This document shows positions 1-7,728 of a stretch of DNA of 11,580 nt, piece by piece. The DNA is from Gemmatimonadales bacterium. GTDB taxonomy: Bacteria > Gemmatimonadota > Gemmatimonadetes > Gemmatimonadales > GWC2-71-9. The position numbers and the translations under genes were made by a program. Every line of letters starts with the position of its first letter. The stretch's first letter is position 1. Where the stretch lies: positions 1 through 11,580 of the forward strand of contig JAICPP010000094.1 of assembly GCA_025929805.1 (NCBI GenBank). The letters are read 5' to 3'. The notes below the pieces were generated by a model, which saw only the letters and a list, made by a program, of their open reading frames with translations, was not told where the DNA came from and did no database searches.

Positions 1-111
1 AGTGCGGTGGTCGGAATCCTGAGCCTGGACGACATCCTGGAGCAGATCGTCGACGAGACCACGGCCGTTGGCCGCTTGTTGGCGCAGCAGAAGCCCCGTA
101 TTCCCGCATGA
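1..111 (+). CDS. CBS-domain protein, C-terminal end only (partial)
   Basis: Only the last 36 codons are present, and the gene begins outside the window. Frame 1 reads without interruption to a TGA at 109-111. The visible residues include VGILSLDDILEQIVDE, which matches the closing beta-strand and helix of a CBS domain (the usual form is G-[IV]-[VIL]-S-L-x-D-[IL]-L). A short helical tail follows, ending in QQKPRIPA. CBS pairs generally bind adenine nucleotides and act as energy or redox sensors, either alone or attached to another domain; which applies here cannot be seen. The stop codon overlaps the start of the diguanylate cyclase gene (ATGA at 108-111), so the two are very probably cotranscribed and translationally coupled. 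The CBS reading rests on one strand-helix unit, so it is good but not certain. Confidence 0.72.
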   Translation, partial: SAVVGILSLDDILEQIVDETTAVGRLLAQQKPRIPA

Positions 112-1052
112 GCGTGGTATGCGTCACCAACTATGCTCTCGACCAGCTGCAGGGCCTCCTGGGCGGGGTACCCGACGCGGTGCTGCTCACCGGAGTTGAG
201 GGGAGACTGGAGTTCCTCAACCGAGCCGCGGAGCAACTCACCCGTCATCGGCTGAATGATGCCCGAGGCCGGCCGCTGGAGGAAATCCTGCCGCTGGTAG
301 GTGATCTGGATGCCACTTGCCTGGAGAGCCCGGCGGCTGCGTGTCTACGACAGCGGAAAACGGTCGGGCCTTTTCTGGCCAGGCTCCTGTACCGACGGGG
401 CACACGCTACCGCTTGGTAGAGGTCTCCGCAGGCCCTGCTCTCGATTCGGGCGGCGCAGTAGTAGGGGCCGTCGTCATCGCTCGCGACGTAACCCGGCCT
501 CGCCTGGAGGCTCGGCGCGTAGCCCACCATGCCAGCTACGACGCGCTCACGGGTCTGGTGAATCGGGAGGAGTTCGAACGGCGGCTGCGGCGCGCCTGGG
601 CGGGGGCGGCGGAGCATGGGAGGCAGCATATCCTGGGATTTCTCGACTTGGACGGGTTCAAGCGGATCAACGACACCTGCGGCCACCTTGCAGGGGACGA
701 GCTGTTGCGCCAGTTGGGGGTCATTCTCCGAAGCCAGATGCGGGCCCGTGATACCGTCGCACGCCTGGGCGGCGATGAGTTCGGCATCCTGCTGGAGGAC
801 TGCGCCCCCGCCACGGCAGTTCGCATCGCCAACGACCTGCGACGGGCGGTAGGCCGACATCGGTTTGTCTGTGGCAAGCAGGCCCATCGGATTGGCGCGA
901 GCCTAGGGATCGTTCCGCTCGCGGGGCAGGGCTCTCCCCTGGAGGCGCTTCGGGTAGCCGACGCCGCGTGCTATGCTGCCAAGCGGAGTGGGGGAAATCG
1001 GATTGAGCTTCACACCACGGAGTGTCCGTCGAAGGAGGGTAGGCATAAATGA
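108..1052 (+). CDS. PAS-GGDEF diguanylate cyclase
   Basis: This 314-residue protein should make cyclic di-GMP from two GTP. An N-terminal PAS domain covers about residues 12-130 (VPDAVLLTGVEGRLEFLNRA near its start, and VVIARDVT at its exit into a short linker helix). The GGDEF domain covers about 140-303 and opens with the typical DALTGLVNREEF at 145-156. The catalytic signature GGDEF is intact at 221-225, and LDLDGFKRIND at 179-189 carries the metal- and substrate-binding Asp, Phe and Asn. An RxxD inhibitory site (RARD, 212-215) lies exactly five residues before GGDEF, so product feedback inhibition is expected. There is no EAL or HD-GYP domain, no membrane segment and no signal peptide, so the enzyme is cytosolic, and the PAS domain is its only visible sensor. 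No clear Shine-Dalgarno precedes the ATG, which overlaps the upstream stop; coupled translation explains this start. The stop overlaps the start of ppsA (ATGA at 1049-1052). The PAS ligand cannot be predicted. Confidence 0.93.
   Translation: MSVVCVTNYALDQLQGLLGGVPDAVLLTGVEGRLEFLNRAAEQLTRHRLNDARGRPLEEILPLVGDLDATCLESPAAACLRQRKTVGPFLARLLYRRGTRYRLVEVSAGPALDSGGAVVGAVVIARDVTRPRLEARRVAHHASYDALTGLVNREEFERRLRRAWAGAAEHGRQHILGFLDLDGFKRINDTCGHLAGDELLRQLGVILRSQMRARDTVARLGGDEFGILLEDCAPATAVRIANDLRRAVGRHRFVCGKQAHRIGASLGIVPLAGQGSPLEALRVADAACYAAKRSGGNRIELHTTECPSKEGRHK
1034..1038 (+). promoter_or_regulatory. Shine-Dalgarno of ppsA
   Basis: A GGAGG core lies inside the last codons of the diguanylate cyclase gene, 10 nt before the ATG at 1049. 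It supports that ATG as the ppsA start and shows that PEP synthase can be initiated independently as well as by coupling through the ATGA overlap. Confidence 0.75.
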
Positions 1053-3508
1053 GCCCGATCACACTGCCGCAGACGACAGCCCCGCCCAACCGGGGGCCCG
1101 GCCCCGACGCGGCCGAACCGTACAGCGTACCCTTCAGCGCCATCACCTTGGGCGACATTGCCCGGGTCGGCGGGAAGAATGCCTCGCTCGGCGAGATGAT
1201 CAACGTGCTCGCGCCGCAAGGGATTGCCATCCCCGACGGGTTCGCGCTCACTGCCGACGCATTTCGTCTTCACCTCGAGCAGGCAGGACTGGAATCCAGT
1301 ATTTACCAGGAGCTGGACCATCTCGACCTGACCGATGTCGCCGAACTGGAATCGGTGGCGCGTTCCATTCGGGCGCGGATTGCCGCTGCGGCGCTGCCCG
1401 CTCCCGTCGCCGCCGCTATCGATCAGGCCTATTGGGAATTGAGCAGGAAATACGGCGAGGATGCTACGGACGTAGCGGTCCGCTCCAGCGCTACGGCGGA
1501 GGATCTCCCCAGCGCATCCTTCGCGGGCCAGCAGGAGACTTACCTAAATGTGCGCGGACGGGAGGCCCTGCACCTGGCCGTGAGGGCATGCCTGGCGTCT
1601 CTCTTCACCGACCGCGCTATCGTGTACCGCGCCCAACGAGGGTTTCGACACCGGGATGTGGCGCTCTCAGTGGGCGTGCAGAAGATGGTCCGCAGCGACC
1701 TCGGATCTGCCGGCGTGATTTTCACGCTGGACACCGAAAGCGGATTTCGCGATGTCATCCTGATTACGGGTGCCTGGGGCTTAGGCGAGACGGTAGTGCA
1801 GGGCCGGGTCCGACCAGACGAGTTCTGGGTCCACAAGCCCACACTTCGGCAAGGTCACCGGTCCATCATCCGGCGCGAGATCGCGGAGAAAGCGCTTAAG
1901 CTGGTGTATGCGGAGGAGAGCGCCAAGGCGGTAAAGGAGGTTCGGGTACCCGGTCGAGATCGGCTGCGACCTGTCCTCAGCGATGACAATGTGCTCACGC
2001 TCGCGCAGTGGGCCCTGGCCATCGAGGACCACTACTCCAGCCGGGCGGGGCACCCCACGCCGATGGATATCGAGTGGGCCCAGGATGGTCGCACCGGCGA
2101 CCTCTATATCCTGCAGGCCCGACCCGAAACTGTCCATTCTCGGGTGGAGCGGCCGATCCTGCAGTTCTTCCGCCGCACCGGTCCGGGAAATGTCCTGCTG
2201 ACCGGCCAGAGCGTGGGGAACGGGGTGGCGAGCGGGCCGGTACGGGTTATCCGTTCCGCCGATGAGTTGCGGGAGTTCCAGCCCGGAGAGATTCTGGTGG
2301 CGCCCATGACCGACCCCGACTGGGAACCGGTGCTCAGGTTGGCCGCCGGAGTCATCACCGACCAGGGTGGCCGTACCTGTCATGCCGCCATCGTCTCGCG
2401 CGAGTTAGGTATCCCGTGCGTCGTCGGCACGATAGATGGGACCCGGACCCTCGCCGTCGGTCAGCAAGTTACGGTGTCCTGCGCCGAAGGCGATGACGGC
2501 AAGGTGTACGCCGGCCAGGTGCCGTTCGAGCGCGAAGTGATCGACCCCGCAACACTGCCAACACCCTCCGTGCCGCTGATGCTTAATCTGGCCAACCCGG
2601 AACGGGCGTTTCACCTCGCACAGCTGCCCACTGATGGAGTGGGCCTGCTCAGGATCGAATTCGTGGTATCCAACTGGATCGGGATTCATCCCATGGCTCT
2701 GGTACATCCCGAACAGATAAAAGATCCCGGGGTACTGGCTCAGTTGAGAGAGCGCGTGGCGGGCTTTCGTCCCGCAACGGAGTTCTTCGTGAGCCGATTG
2801 GCCAGTGGGATAGCGCAGATTGCCGCGGCGTTTTATCCGCGACCGGTCATTGTCCGATTTTCCGACTTCAAGACCAACGAGTATGCCGGGCTACTGGGCG
2901 GCGCGACGTTCGAGCCGGCGGAGCAGAACCCCATGATCGGATTTCGGGGCGCTTGCCGCTACTACCATGAACGCTACCGGGACGCCTTTGCCCTCGAATG
3001 TGCGGCCGTCTGGCGAGTTCGGGAAGAAATGGGCCTGACCAATGTGAAGGTCATGATCCCCTTCTGCCGAACCCTCGAGGAAGGCCAGCAGGTCTTGCGC
3101 GAGCTCGCAAAGAACGGCCTGATCCGGGGCCAACACGGCCTGGATGTATATGTCATGTGCGAAATTCCCAATAACGTGATCCTCGCTCAGGATTTCAGCG
3201 ACCTGTTCGACGGATTCTCCATCGGCTCCAACGATCTCACCCAGCTTGCGCTGGGAGTAGATCGGGATTCCGAGCTGCTGGCGCATCTGTTTAACGAGCG
3301 GGATCCCGGTGTGAAGCATCTCATCCAGATGGTCTTGGCAGCAGCCCACAGCAAGGGACGCCGAGTCGGCATCTGCGGGCAGGCGCCCAGCGACTACCCG
3401 GAGTTCGCCCAGTATTTGGCCCGGCTCGGCATCGACTCCATCTCGCTCAATCCCGACGCACTCGCCAAGGTGGCTCTGCAACTCGCGGTAGGCCCAGAGG
3501 AGTGCTGA
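1049..3508 (+). CDS. ppsA: Phosphoenolpyruvate synthase (pyruvate, water dikinase)
   Basis: This 819-residue protein matches PEP synthase along its whole length. The enzyme converts pyruvate, ATP and water to PEP, AMP and phosphate, the entry step to gluconeogenesis from pyruvate, lactate or alanine. The N-terminal ATP-binding domain shows VGGKNASLGEM (40-50) and RSSATAEDLPSASFAGQQET (about residue 149 onward), and closes with DLYILQARPET. The swivelling phosphohistidine domain carries GGRTCHAAI with catalytic His445. Thr443, two residues before it, corresponds to the Thr that PpsR-type kinase/phosphorylases modify in characterised enzymes. The C-terminal PEP/pyruvate barrel has RFSDFKTNEYAGLLGG, the GSNDLTQLALGVDRD segment, and GICGQAPS with the catalytic Cys776. 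The length is slightly above the usual ~790, mostly from about 16 extra Pro-rich N-terminal residues. The gene is third in the CBS-cyclase-ppsA unit. No PpsR gene is visible here. It ends 9 nt from the convergent glycosyltransferase. Confidence 0.97.
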   Translation: MSPITLPQTTAPPNRGPGPDAAEPYSVPFSAITLGDIARVGGKNASLGEMINVLAPQGIAIPDGFALTADAFRLHLEQAGLESSIYQELDHLDLTDVAELESVARSIRARIAAAALPAPVAAAIDQAYWELSRKYGEDATDVAVRSSATAEDLPSASFAGQQETYLNVRGREALHLAVRACLASLFTDRAIVYRAQRGFRHRDVALSVGVQKMVRSDLGSAGVIFTLDTESGFRDVILITGAWGLGETVVQGRVRPDEFWVHKPTLRQGHRSIIRREIAEKALKLVYAEESAKAVKEVRVPGRDRLRPVLSDDNVLTLAQWALAIEDHYSSRAGHPTPMDIEWAQDGRTGDLYILQARPETVHSRVERPILQFFRRTGPGNVLLTGQSVGNGVASGPVRVIRSADELREFQPGEILVAPMTDPDWEPVLRLAAGVITDQGGRTCHAAIVSRELGIPCVVGTIDGTRTLAVGQQVTVSCAEGDDGKVYAGQVPFEREVIDPATLPTPSVPLMLNLANPERAFHLAQLPTDGVGLLRIEFVVSNWIGIHPMALVHPEQIKDPGVLAQLRERVAGFRPATEFFVSRLASGIAQIAAAFYPRPVIVRFSDFKTNEYAGLLGGATFEPAEQNPMIGFRGACRYYHERYRDAFALECAAVWRVREEMGLTNVKVMIPFCRTLEEGQQVLRELAKNGLIRGQHGLDVYVMCEIPNNVILAQDFSDLFDGFSIGSNDLTQLALGVDRDSELLAHLFNERDPGVKHLIQMVLAAAHSKGRRVGICGQAPSDYPEFAQYLARLGIDSISLNPDALAKVALQLAVGPEEC

Positions 3509-3517
3509 AACCGAGTC

Positions 3518-5035
3518 TCACATCTCAGTTTGGGTGCCCACCTGGTCGAGCAGCGTGGTTTCGATCAGGCGGGCCCAGTTGCGGAGTTGGTGAAAGACGA
3601 GAAACCGATCGTGGACGCTTCGCTGGGCGGTGCGACCCCAGCGTTGTCTTCCCTCAGAGTCCGCCAGCATTGCATTGAGGACGCGCTGAAGCTCCACCTC
3701 GTCCTCAGGATCACGGATCAGCCTGCCATCCAGACCATCGCGTACCTGTTGCCGGGGCCCGCACGCACGCGAGTTGCTCAGGATGGGTATGCGCTTCCAC
3801 ATCGCCTCCGTGATGGTGAGTCCGAAGCCCTCCCGCAATGAGTTCTGGACCACGATCGTCGATGCCCGCTGGAGGGCATTGACCATCAGTGCATTCTGGA
3901 CTGGGGACGCCATCGGCAGCAGCAAAAGCACGATGTCCTTCTGCACGGCTGGAGGCATCACCCGATACGCAGCTTTCATCTCCTCGAGCACGCCGGCCGC
4001 CTCAGGGTCGTCCGCAACACCGGCAGGCTCGGGGCCGGCGAGGACCAGCCGCACCAGTGTGTGACGGCGGTGATGCACTGGGTCAGTCGCCTGATCGCTC
4101 ATGTCCGGAGATAGCTTGAGAGCCGCAAAGGCACGAAGGAGCGGGAGGAAGCCCTTGAGCCGGTCCCACCGGGAGACCTGCGTGACTATAGGCCGGGTCA
4201 ACAGCCCGATGCTCTCGCCCAGGTATGCAGGTGCCAGCGCCCCATCGGGACCCACTCTCTGAGCCAACACCGGAAAGGGGCCATGCACGGTCGGGCTGGG
4301 ATAGGGGATGAGTCCTCCGTTGCAGAGAACCTCCACCGTCTCCCGCAGGGCCAACTCCCGGTTCTTGGGCGAGAGTGGGTCGACACCCGGATGAATCACG
4401 GTGGAGCGTCCGGCCAACTGCTCCGGGATGTACTCGGGCGCGGAGAATACCGCGTGATCGTAGGCGCCGAGATGCGGGGCCAGAAACCCCCAGGCCGCTC
4501 GGGTGGCAGTATTCTCGGAATCGAGCCCAATGTGAGATCGCCAGATCGTATGGAGCGGCATGGCCTCCCGCAGCAGGGCGGCAAGCGGCAGCGGCTGGGG
4601 ATCGTGAACCACGAGGACGTCGCCCGGACGGACGAGCTGACGCAGGCCCGCGGCGTTCTCCCGATTCACCCGCTGGAATAGATCTCGATCGGAATCTGTC
4701 AGCTTGGGGTCCCCGGTCCCGTGGATCAGATTATGAAGGCGCTTGGTAAGCTCGAAAAACGCGGGGTCCCGGCTGCCAATGACGGCCCACTGCGTCCTCA
4801 CCCCGATGTCGCGAAGAATTCTCACCAGTGGAGCCAGCATCTCCGCCACCCCGCCACCCGCCGCCGTAGAGCTCACCATCCACACCGTTCGCCCCGTGAG
4901 TCGCTTCACCGCCCCGGAAGCCTCGGCTCGGAACTCGGCGGCGGCAGGGGCCAGGTGTGCGATGTCCTCATAATCCTGCAAGCCGTGCCCTGGAGCCACC
5001 TCGACCAGTTCGAGGGGCGAGCCTGGCAGCCTCAT
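3518..5035 (-). CDS. GT4 glycosyltransferase, TreT-like (probable trehalose synthase)
   Basis: This 505-residue retaining GT-B enzyme of family GT4 most resembles TreT, which joins glucose from an NDP-glucose donor to free glucose to make trehalose. The N-terminal half has the TreT-type glycine loop STAAGGGVAEML (56-67), then LTKRLHNLIHG (96-106), VVHDPQPLPL (142-151), WRSHIGLD (165-172) and HPGVDPLSPKN (215-225). The C-terminal half has the donor-binding QVSRWDRLKG (286-295, with Arg289 and Lys294) and the EX7E motif EGFGLTITE (402-410). No signal peptide or membrane segment is seen. The protein is longer than typical archaeal TreT (about 410 residues). Part of the excess lies between HPGVDPL and QVSRWD, and its donor-site segment NSRACGPRQQVRDG differs from archaeal TreT. 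It could therefore belong to a related clade with another acceptor, or act as a trehalose phosphorylase-like enzyme. The ATG overlaps the ATPase stop (ATGA), and an AAGGAG lies 10 nt upstream. It is the last gene of the minus-strand unit. Confidence 0.8.
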   Translation of the reverse strand: MRLPGSPLELVEVAPGHGLQDYEDIAHLAPAAAEFRAEASGAVKRLTGRTVWMVSSTAAGGGVAEMLAPLVRILRDIGVRTQWAVIGSRDPAFFELTKRLHNLIHGTGDPKLTDSDRDLFQRVNRENAAGLRQLVRPGDVLVVHDPQPLPLAALLREAMPLHTIWRSHIGLDSENTATRAAWGFLAPHLGAYDHAVFSAPEYIPEQLAGRSTVIHPGVDPLSPKNRELALRETVEVLCNGGLIPYPSPTVHGPFPVLAQRVGPDGALAPAYLGESIGLLTRPIVTQVSRWDRLKGFLPLLRAFAALKLSPDMSDQATDPVHHRRHTLVRLVLAGPEPAGVADDPEAAGVLEEMKAAYRVMPPAVQKDIVLLLLPMASPVQNALMVNALQRASTIVVQNSLREGFGLTITEAMWKRIPILSNSRACGPRQQVRDGLDGRLIRDPEDEVELQRVLNAMLADSEGRQRWGRTAQRSVHDRFLVFHQLRNWARLIETTLLDQVGTQTEM

Positions 5036-7728
5036 CCGCGTGCTTCTCCTTTGAGGTCCGCTCGGGCCGTCGCGACGGTCTTGATCAGCTGCCCGGCGAT
5101 GGCTGGAAGCATCGCCAGCCCGCCGAGGATCGCCCAGTCCCTGGTCTCGAGTGGATGGGTTCGCAGGATCCCGGCCAGAGGCTGGTACTGTACGGTCAGC
5201 ACCTGCAGGGCGATGGTCAGCACTACCGCGGCAAGCGCATAGGGGTTGCTGACAGCCGTGCCTGGACTCAGCACGGGTCGCACGCTGCGAGCGTTGCCCA
5301 GATGGAGAATTTGTCCGAACGCGAGAGTCATGAAAGCCATCGTCCTGGCGTGGGCCGTGTTGGCGGACTCCAGGTAGCCCCAGACGAAGGCGCCGAGTGT
5401 CACCAGGCTGATCAGCGCAGCGTAGCCGACGGTGGCTCGGCCTACTCGGCCGGACAGGATCGCCTCGCGGGGATGGCGGGGAGGCTGGCTCATGACCCCG
5501 GGCTCTGCCGGCTCCAGGGCCAGAGCCAGGGCGGGTACGGTGTCGGTGAGCAGGTTGAGCCAGAGGATCTGCAATGGGAGGAGCGGCGCCGGGAGCCCGG
5601 CCAGACCGGCGCCGAGCAGGACCATGATCTCTGCCAGATTACAGCTGAACAGATAGAAGACGAACTTCCTGATGTTGGCGAACACGACCCTTCCCTGTTC
5701 GATTGCCGCGGCAATTGTCGGGAAGCGATCGTCCTCCAGGATGAGGTCGGCGGACTCCTTGGCCATATCCGTGCCCCTCACTCCCATCGCCACTCCGATA
5801 TCGGCCTGACGCAGGGCGGCCGCATCGTTCACTCCATCGCCGAACATCGCCACGATCTCACCGCTCGCCTGATAGGCCTCCACCAAGCGGAGCTTGGTCT
5901 CGGGACTCACCCTACTGTAGCCGGCCGCTCGACCGATCACGTCACGTAATGCGTCAACCGATAGTCGATCCACCTCAGTGGCGTCCAGGATGACTTGCCC
6001 GGCTCCGAGCAGGCCCAGGTCCTGGGCGATGCGCTGGGCCGTAAGTCGTTGATCGCCGGTCAGCATAACCACGCGAATTCCGGCGGCGTGAAAGCGGGCG
6101 ATGGTCTCCTTTACCTCGGCTGCAGGGGGATCGCTGATTCCAACGAACCCCACCCAGGTGAGTCCCTCGAGCTCGCGCTCCTGAACCTCGGCAACCCGCC
6201 TGATCCCGAGCGCCAGGACCCGCAACCCTCGTCCTGCAAGCTCCCGGTTGATCTCGAGCAGTCTGCCCCGCTCCGCTTCATCGATCTCTCGTACGCCCTC
6301 CGCGCCGAGTATATGCGTACTGAGTTGGACGATGCGCCGAGGAGCCCCCTTCACGTGCGCGACCAGTTCGCCGGACGCACGGTGAAAGGTGGCCATGAGC
6401 AAGCGTTGATTGGTGAATGGGACCTCGCCCGATTCGGGCCATTCCCGCAGCAGCGACGCGCGGCTGAGACCCGCTTTGCGCGCCAGCACTGCGAGGGCTG
6501 CTTCGGTCGGATCGCCGAGGGCGGTCCACCGTTGGTCGACCATGCTCAGGTCTCCCCGGCCGGCGAGCATACAAATTCGCAGCGCTGTCGCCAGCCGGAC
6601 GTCGCCGAGCGGATCCACCGGTGTGTCGCCCACCAGGAACTGGCCTTCAGGCGTGTACCCGATGCCGGAGACGGCGACCTCCTGGTCGTCGAGTCGGATG
6701 ACATTGGCCGTCATTTCACCTGCGGTAAGCGTCCCGGTCTTGTCGCTGCAAATGATGGTGGTCGAACCCAGCGTTTCCACCACGGGGAGATGCCGGATCA
6801 ATGCCTTTCGCTGTGCCATCCTGCGCACGCCTACCGCCATCGCTATGGTCGCGACGATGGGGAGACCCTCAGGGACCGCCGCCACGGCCAGGGCTAAGGC
6901 GGTCTGGAGAATCTCTCCGAACCGGACGCCCTGGAGCATGCCGATTGCGGTCACCAGGCCCGCAACTCCCAGCGCCATGACCACAAACCGGCGGCTCAGG
7001 CTATCAAGGCGGCGCTCCAGCGGAGTCGGTTGATCAGTGATGCCGCTCACGAGCTCGCCGATACGGCCAACTTCCGTTGCCATACCCGTGCCCACGACCA
7101 CTGCGCGCCCGCGCCCGGCGACCAGTGTAGTCGCTTTGTACAGCATGGTGATGCGCTCGGCGAGTGGCGCGCCCGGGGTCACTTGTGCATCAGCCCGTTT
7201 ATCGGCAGGCATGGACTCGCCGGTCAGAGGCGCTTCCACAGCACGCAACTCGACGGATTCCAGAAGGCGAGCATCGGCAGGAATAGAGCTGCCCGCGTCG
7301 ACCTCGATGATGTCGCCCGGTACCAAACCCGAGGCGTCCACCTCGCGCAGCTTCCCATCGCGAACCACCCGTGCGCGGGCTACCTCGAGGGTCAGCAGCG
7401 ACTCAACCGCCCGGTGGGCCCGGAGCTCCATCACAAAGCCGATTACGACGTTGACCAGGAGGACCGCAAGAATGGCGAGCGCATCCGCTACGTCCCCTAG
7501 GACATACGCAGCGCTTGCCGCTACCAGGAGAAGAACCGCCATCACGCTGCGAAACTGCCGCGCCAGGATGACCCAGGCAGACACAGGGCGGGCGACTCGG
7601 AAGGTATTCGGGCCGTGCTGGGCGAGCCTGGCCGCAGCCTCGCCCTCGGTTAGACCGAGAGGTCCCGAGCCAATCCTTGCGAGGACGCTGTCGGCCGACA
7701 GAGCGTGCCAGTCAGCCGGTTGGGTCAC
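5032..7728 (-). CDS. P2-type cation-transporting ATPase (SERCA/PMR1-like, probable Ca2+ or Mn2+ pump)
   Basis: This 898-residue integral membrane pump exports or sequesters a cation at the cost of ATP. It opens with the N-terminal cation-ATPase domain (WHALSADSVLARIG, then LTEGEAAARLAQHGPN). The actuator loop is LTGES (168-172), and the phosphorylation site is Asp329 in DKTGTLT. The nucleotide domain has KGAP (460-463), and the P-domain has TGDQ (557-560) and GDGVND (630-635). About ten transmembrane helices are expected. Ion-site residues match SERCA: VAAVPEGLP with Glu287 in TM4, NLAE with Asn697 and Glu700 in TM5, and NLLTD with Asn725, Thr728 and Asp729 in TM6. At the place of SERCA Glu908 in TM8 there is Gln806. 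This favours Ca2+ (or Mn2+) over Na+/K+, but substrate is not settled by motifs. The start is GTG in a GTGA overlap with the stop of the preceding VTT gene, without a clear Shine-Dalgarno, so translation probably relies on coupling. No CopZ-like or CPx metal motif is present, so it is not a copper pump. Confidence 0.95.
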   Translation of the reverse strand: MTQPADWHALSADSVLARIGSGPLGLTEGEAAARLAQHGPNTFRVARPVSAWVILARQFRSVMAVLLLVAASAAYVLGDVADALAILAVLLVNVVIGFVMELRAHRAVESLLTLEVARARVVRDGKLREVDASGLVPGDIIEVDAGSSIPADARLLESVELRAVEAPLTGESMPADKRADAQVTPGAPLAERITMLYKATTLVAGRGRAVVVGTGMATEVGRIGELVSGITDQPTPLERRLDSLSRRFVVMALGVAGLVTAIGMLQGVRFGEILQTALALAVAAVPEGLPIVATIAMAVGVRRMAQRKALIRHLPVVETLGSTTIICSDKTGTLTAGEMTANVIRLDDQEVAVSGIGYTPEGQFLVGDTPVDPLGDVRLATALRICMLAGRGDLSMVDQRWTALGDPTEAALAVLARKAGLSRASLLREWPESGEVPFTNQRLLMATFHRASGELVAHVKGAPRRIVQLSTHILGAEGVREIDEAERGRLLEINRELAGRGLRVLALGIRRVAEVQERELEGLTWVGFVGISDPPAAEVKETIARFHAAGIRVVMLTGDQRLTAQRIAQDLGLLGAGQVILDATEVDRLSVDALRDVIGRAAGYSRVSPETKLRLVEAYQASGEIVAMFGDGVNDAAALRQADIGVAMGVRGTDMAKESADLILEDDRFPTIAAAIEQGRVVFANIRKFVFYLFSCNLAEIMVLLGAGLAGLPAPLLPLQILWLNLLTDTVPALALALEPAEPGVMSQPPRHPREAILSGRVGRATVGYAALISLVTLGAFVWGYLESANTAHARTMAFMTLAFGQILHLGNARSVRPVLSPGTAVSNPYALAAVVLTIALQVLTVQYQPLAGILRTHPLETRDWAILGGLAMLPAIAGQLIKTVATARADLKGEARG
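5046..5051 (-). promoter_or_regulatory. Shine-Dalgarno of the TreT-like gene
   Basis: AAGGAG on the minus strand lies within the last codons of the ATPase gene, with a 10-nt gap to the ATG at 5035-5033. It fixes this start and gives the glycosyltransferase its own initiation site in addition to coupling. Confidence 0.7.

Noticed and set aside
973..1899. Long plus-strand open frame (308 codons) overlapping ppsA
   Set aside because: It is an alternative frame of the ppsA coding region, with an Arg/Gly/Pro-rich composition and no recognisable domain, while the ppsA frame shows full family motifs.
3533..3542. GGTG/CACC mini-hairpin just inside the glycosyltransferase end
   Set aside because: A 4-bp stem with a 2-nt loop and no T-run is too weak to be called a terminator.
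4957..6897. Long plus-strand open frames at 4957-5949 and 5995-6897
   Set aside because: They lie antisense to the ATPase gene, which has every family motif. Long antisense frames are expected in GC-rich coding DNA, and no ribosome-binding site or domain supports them.
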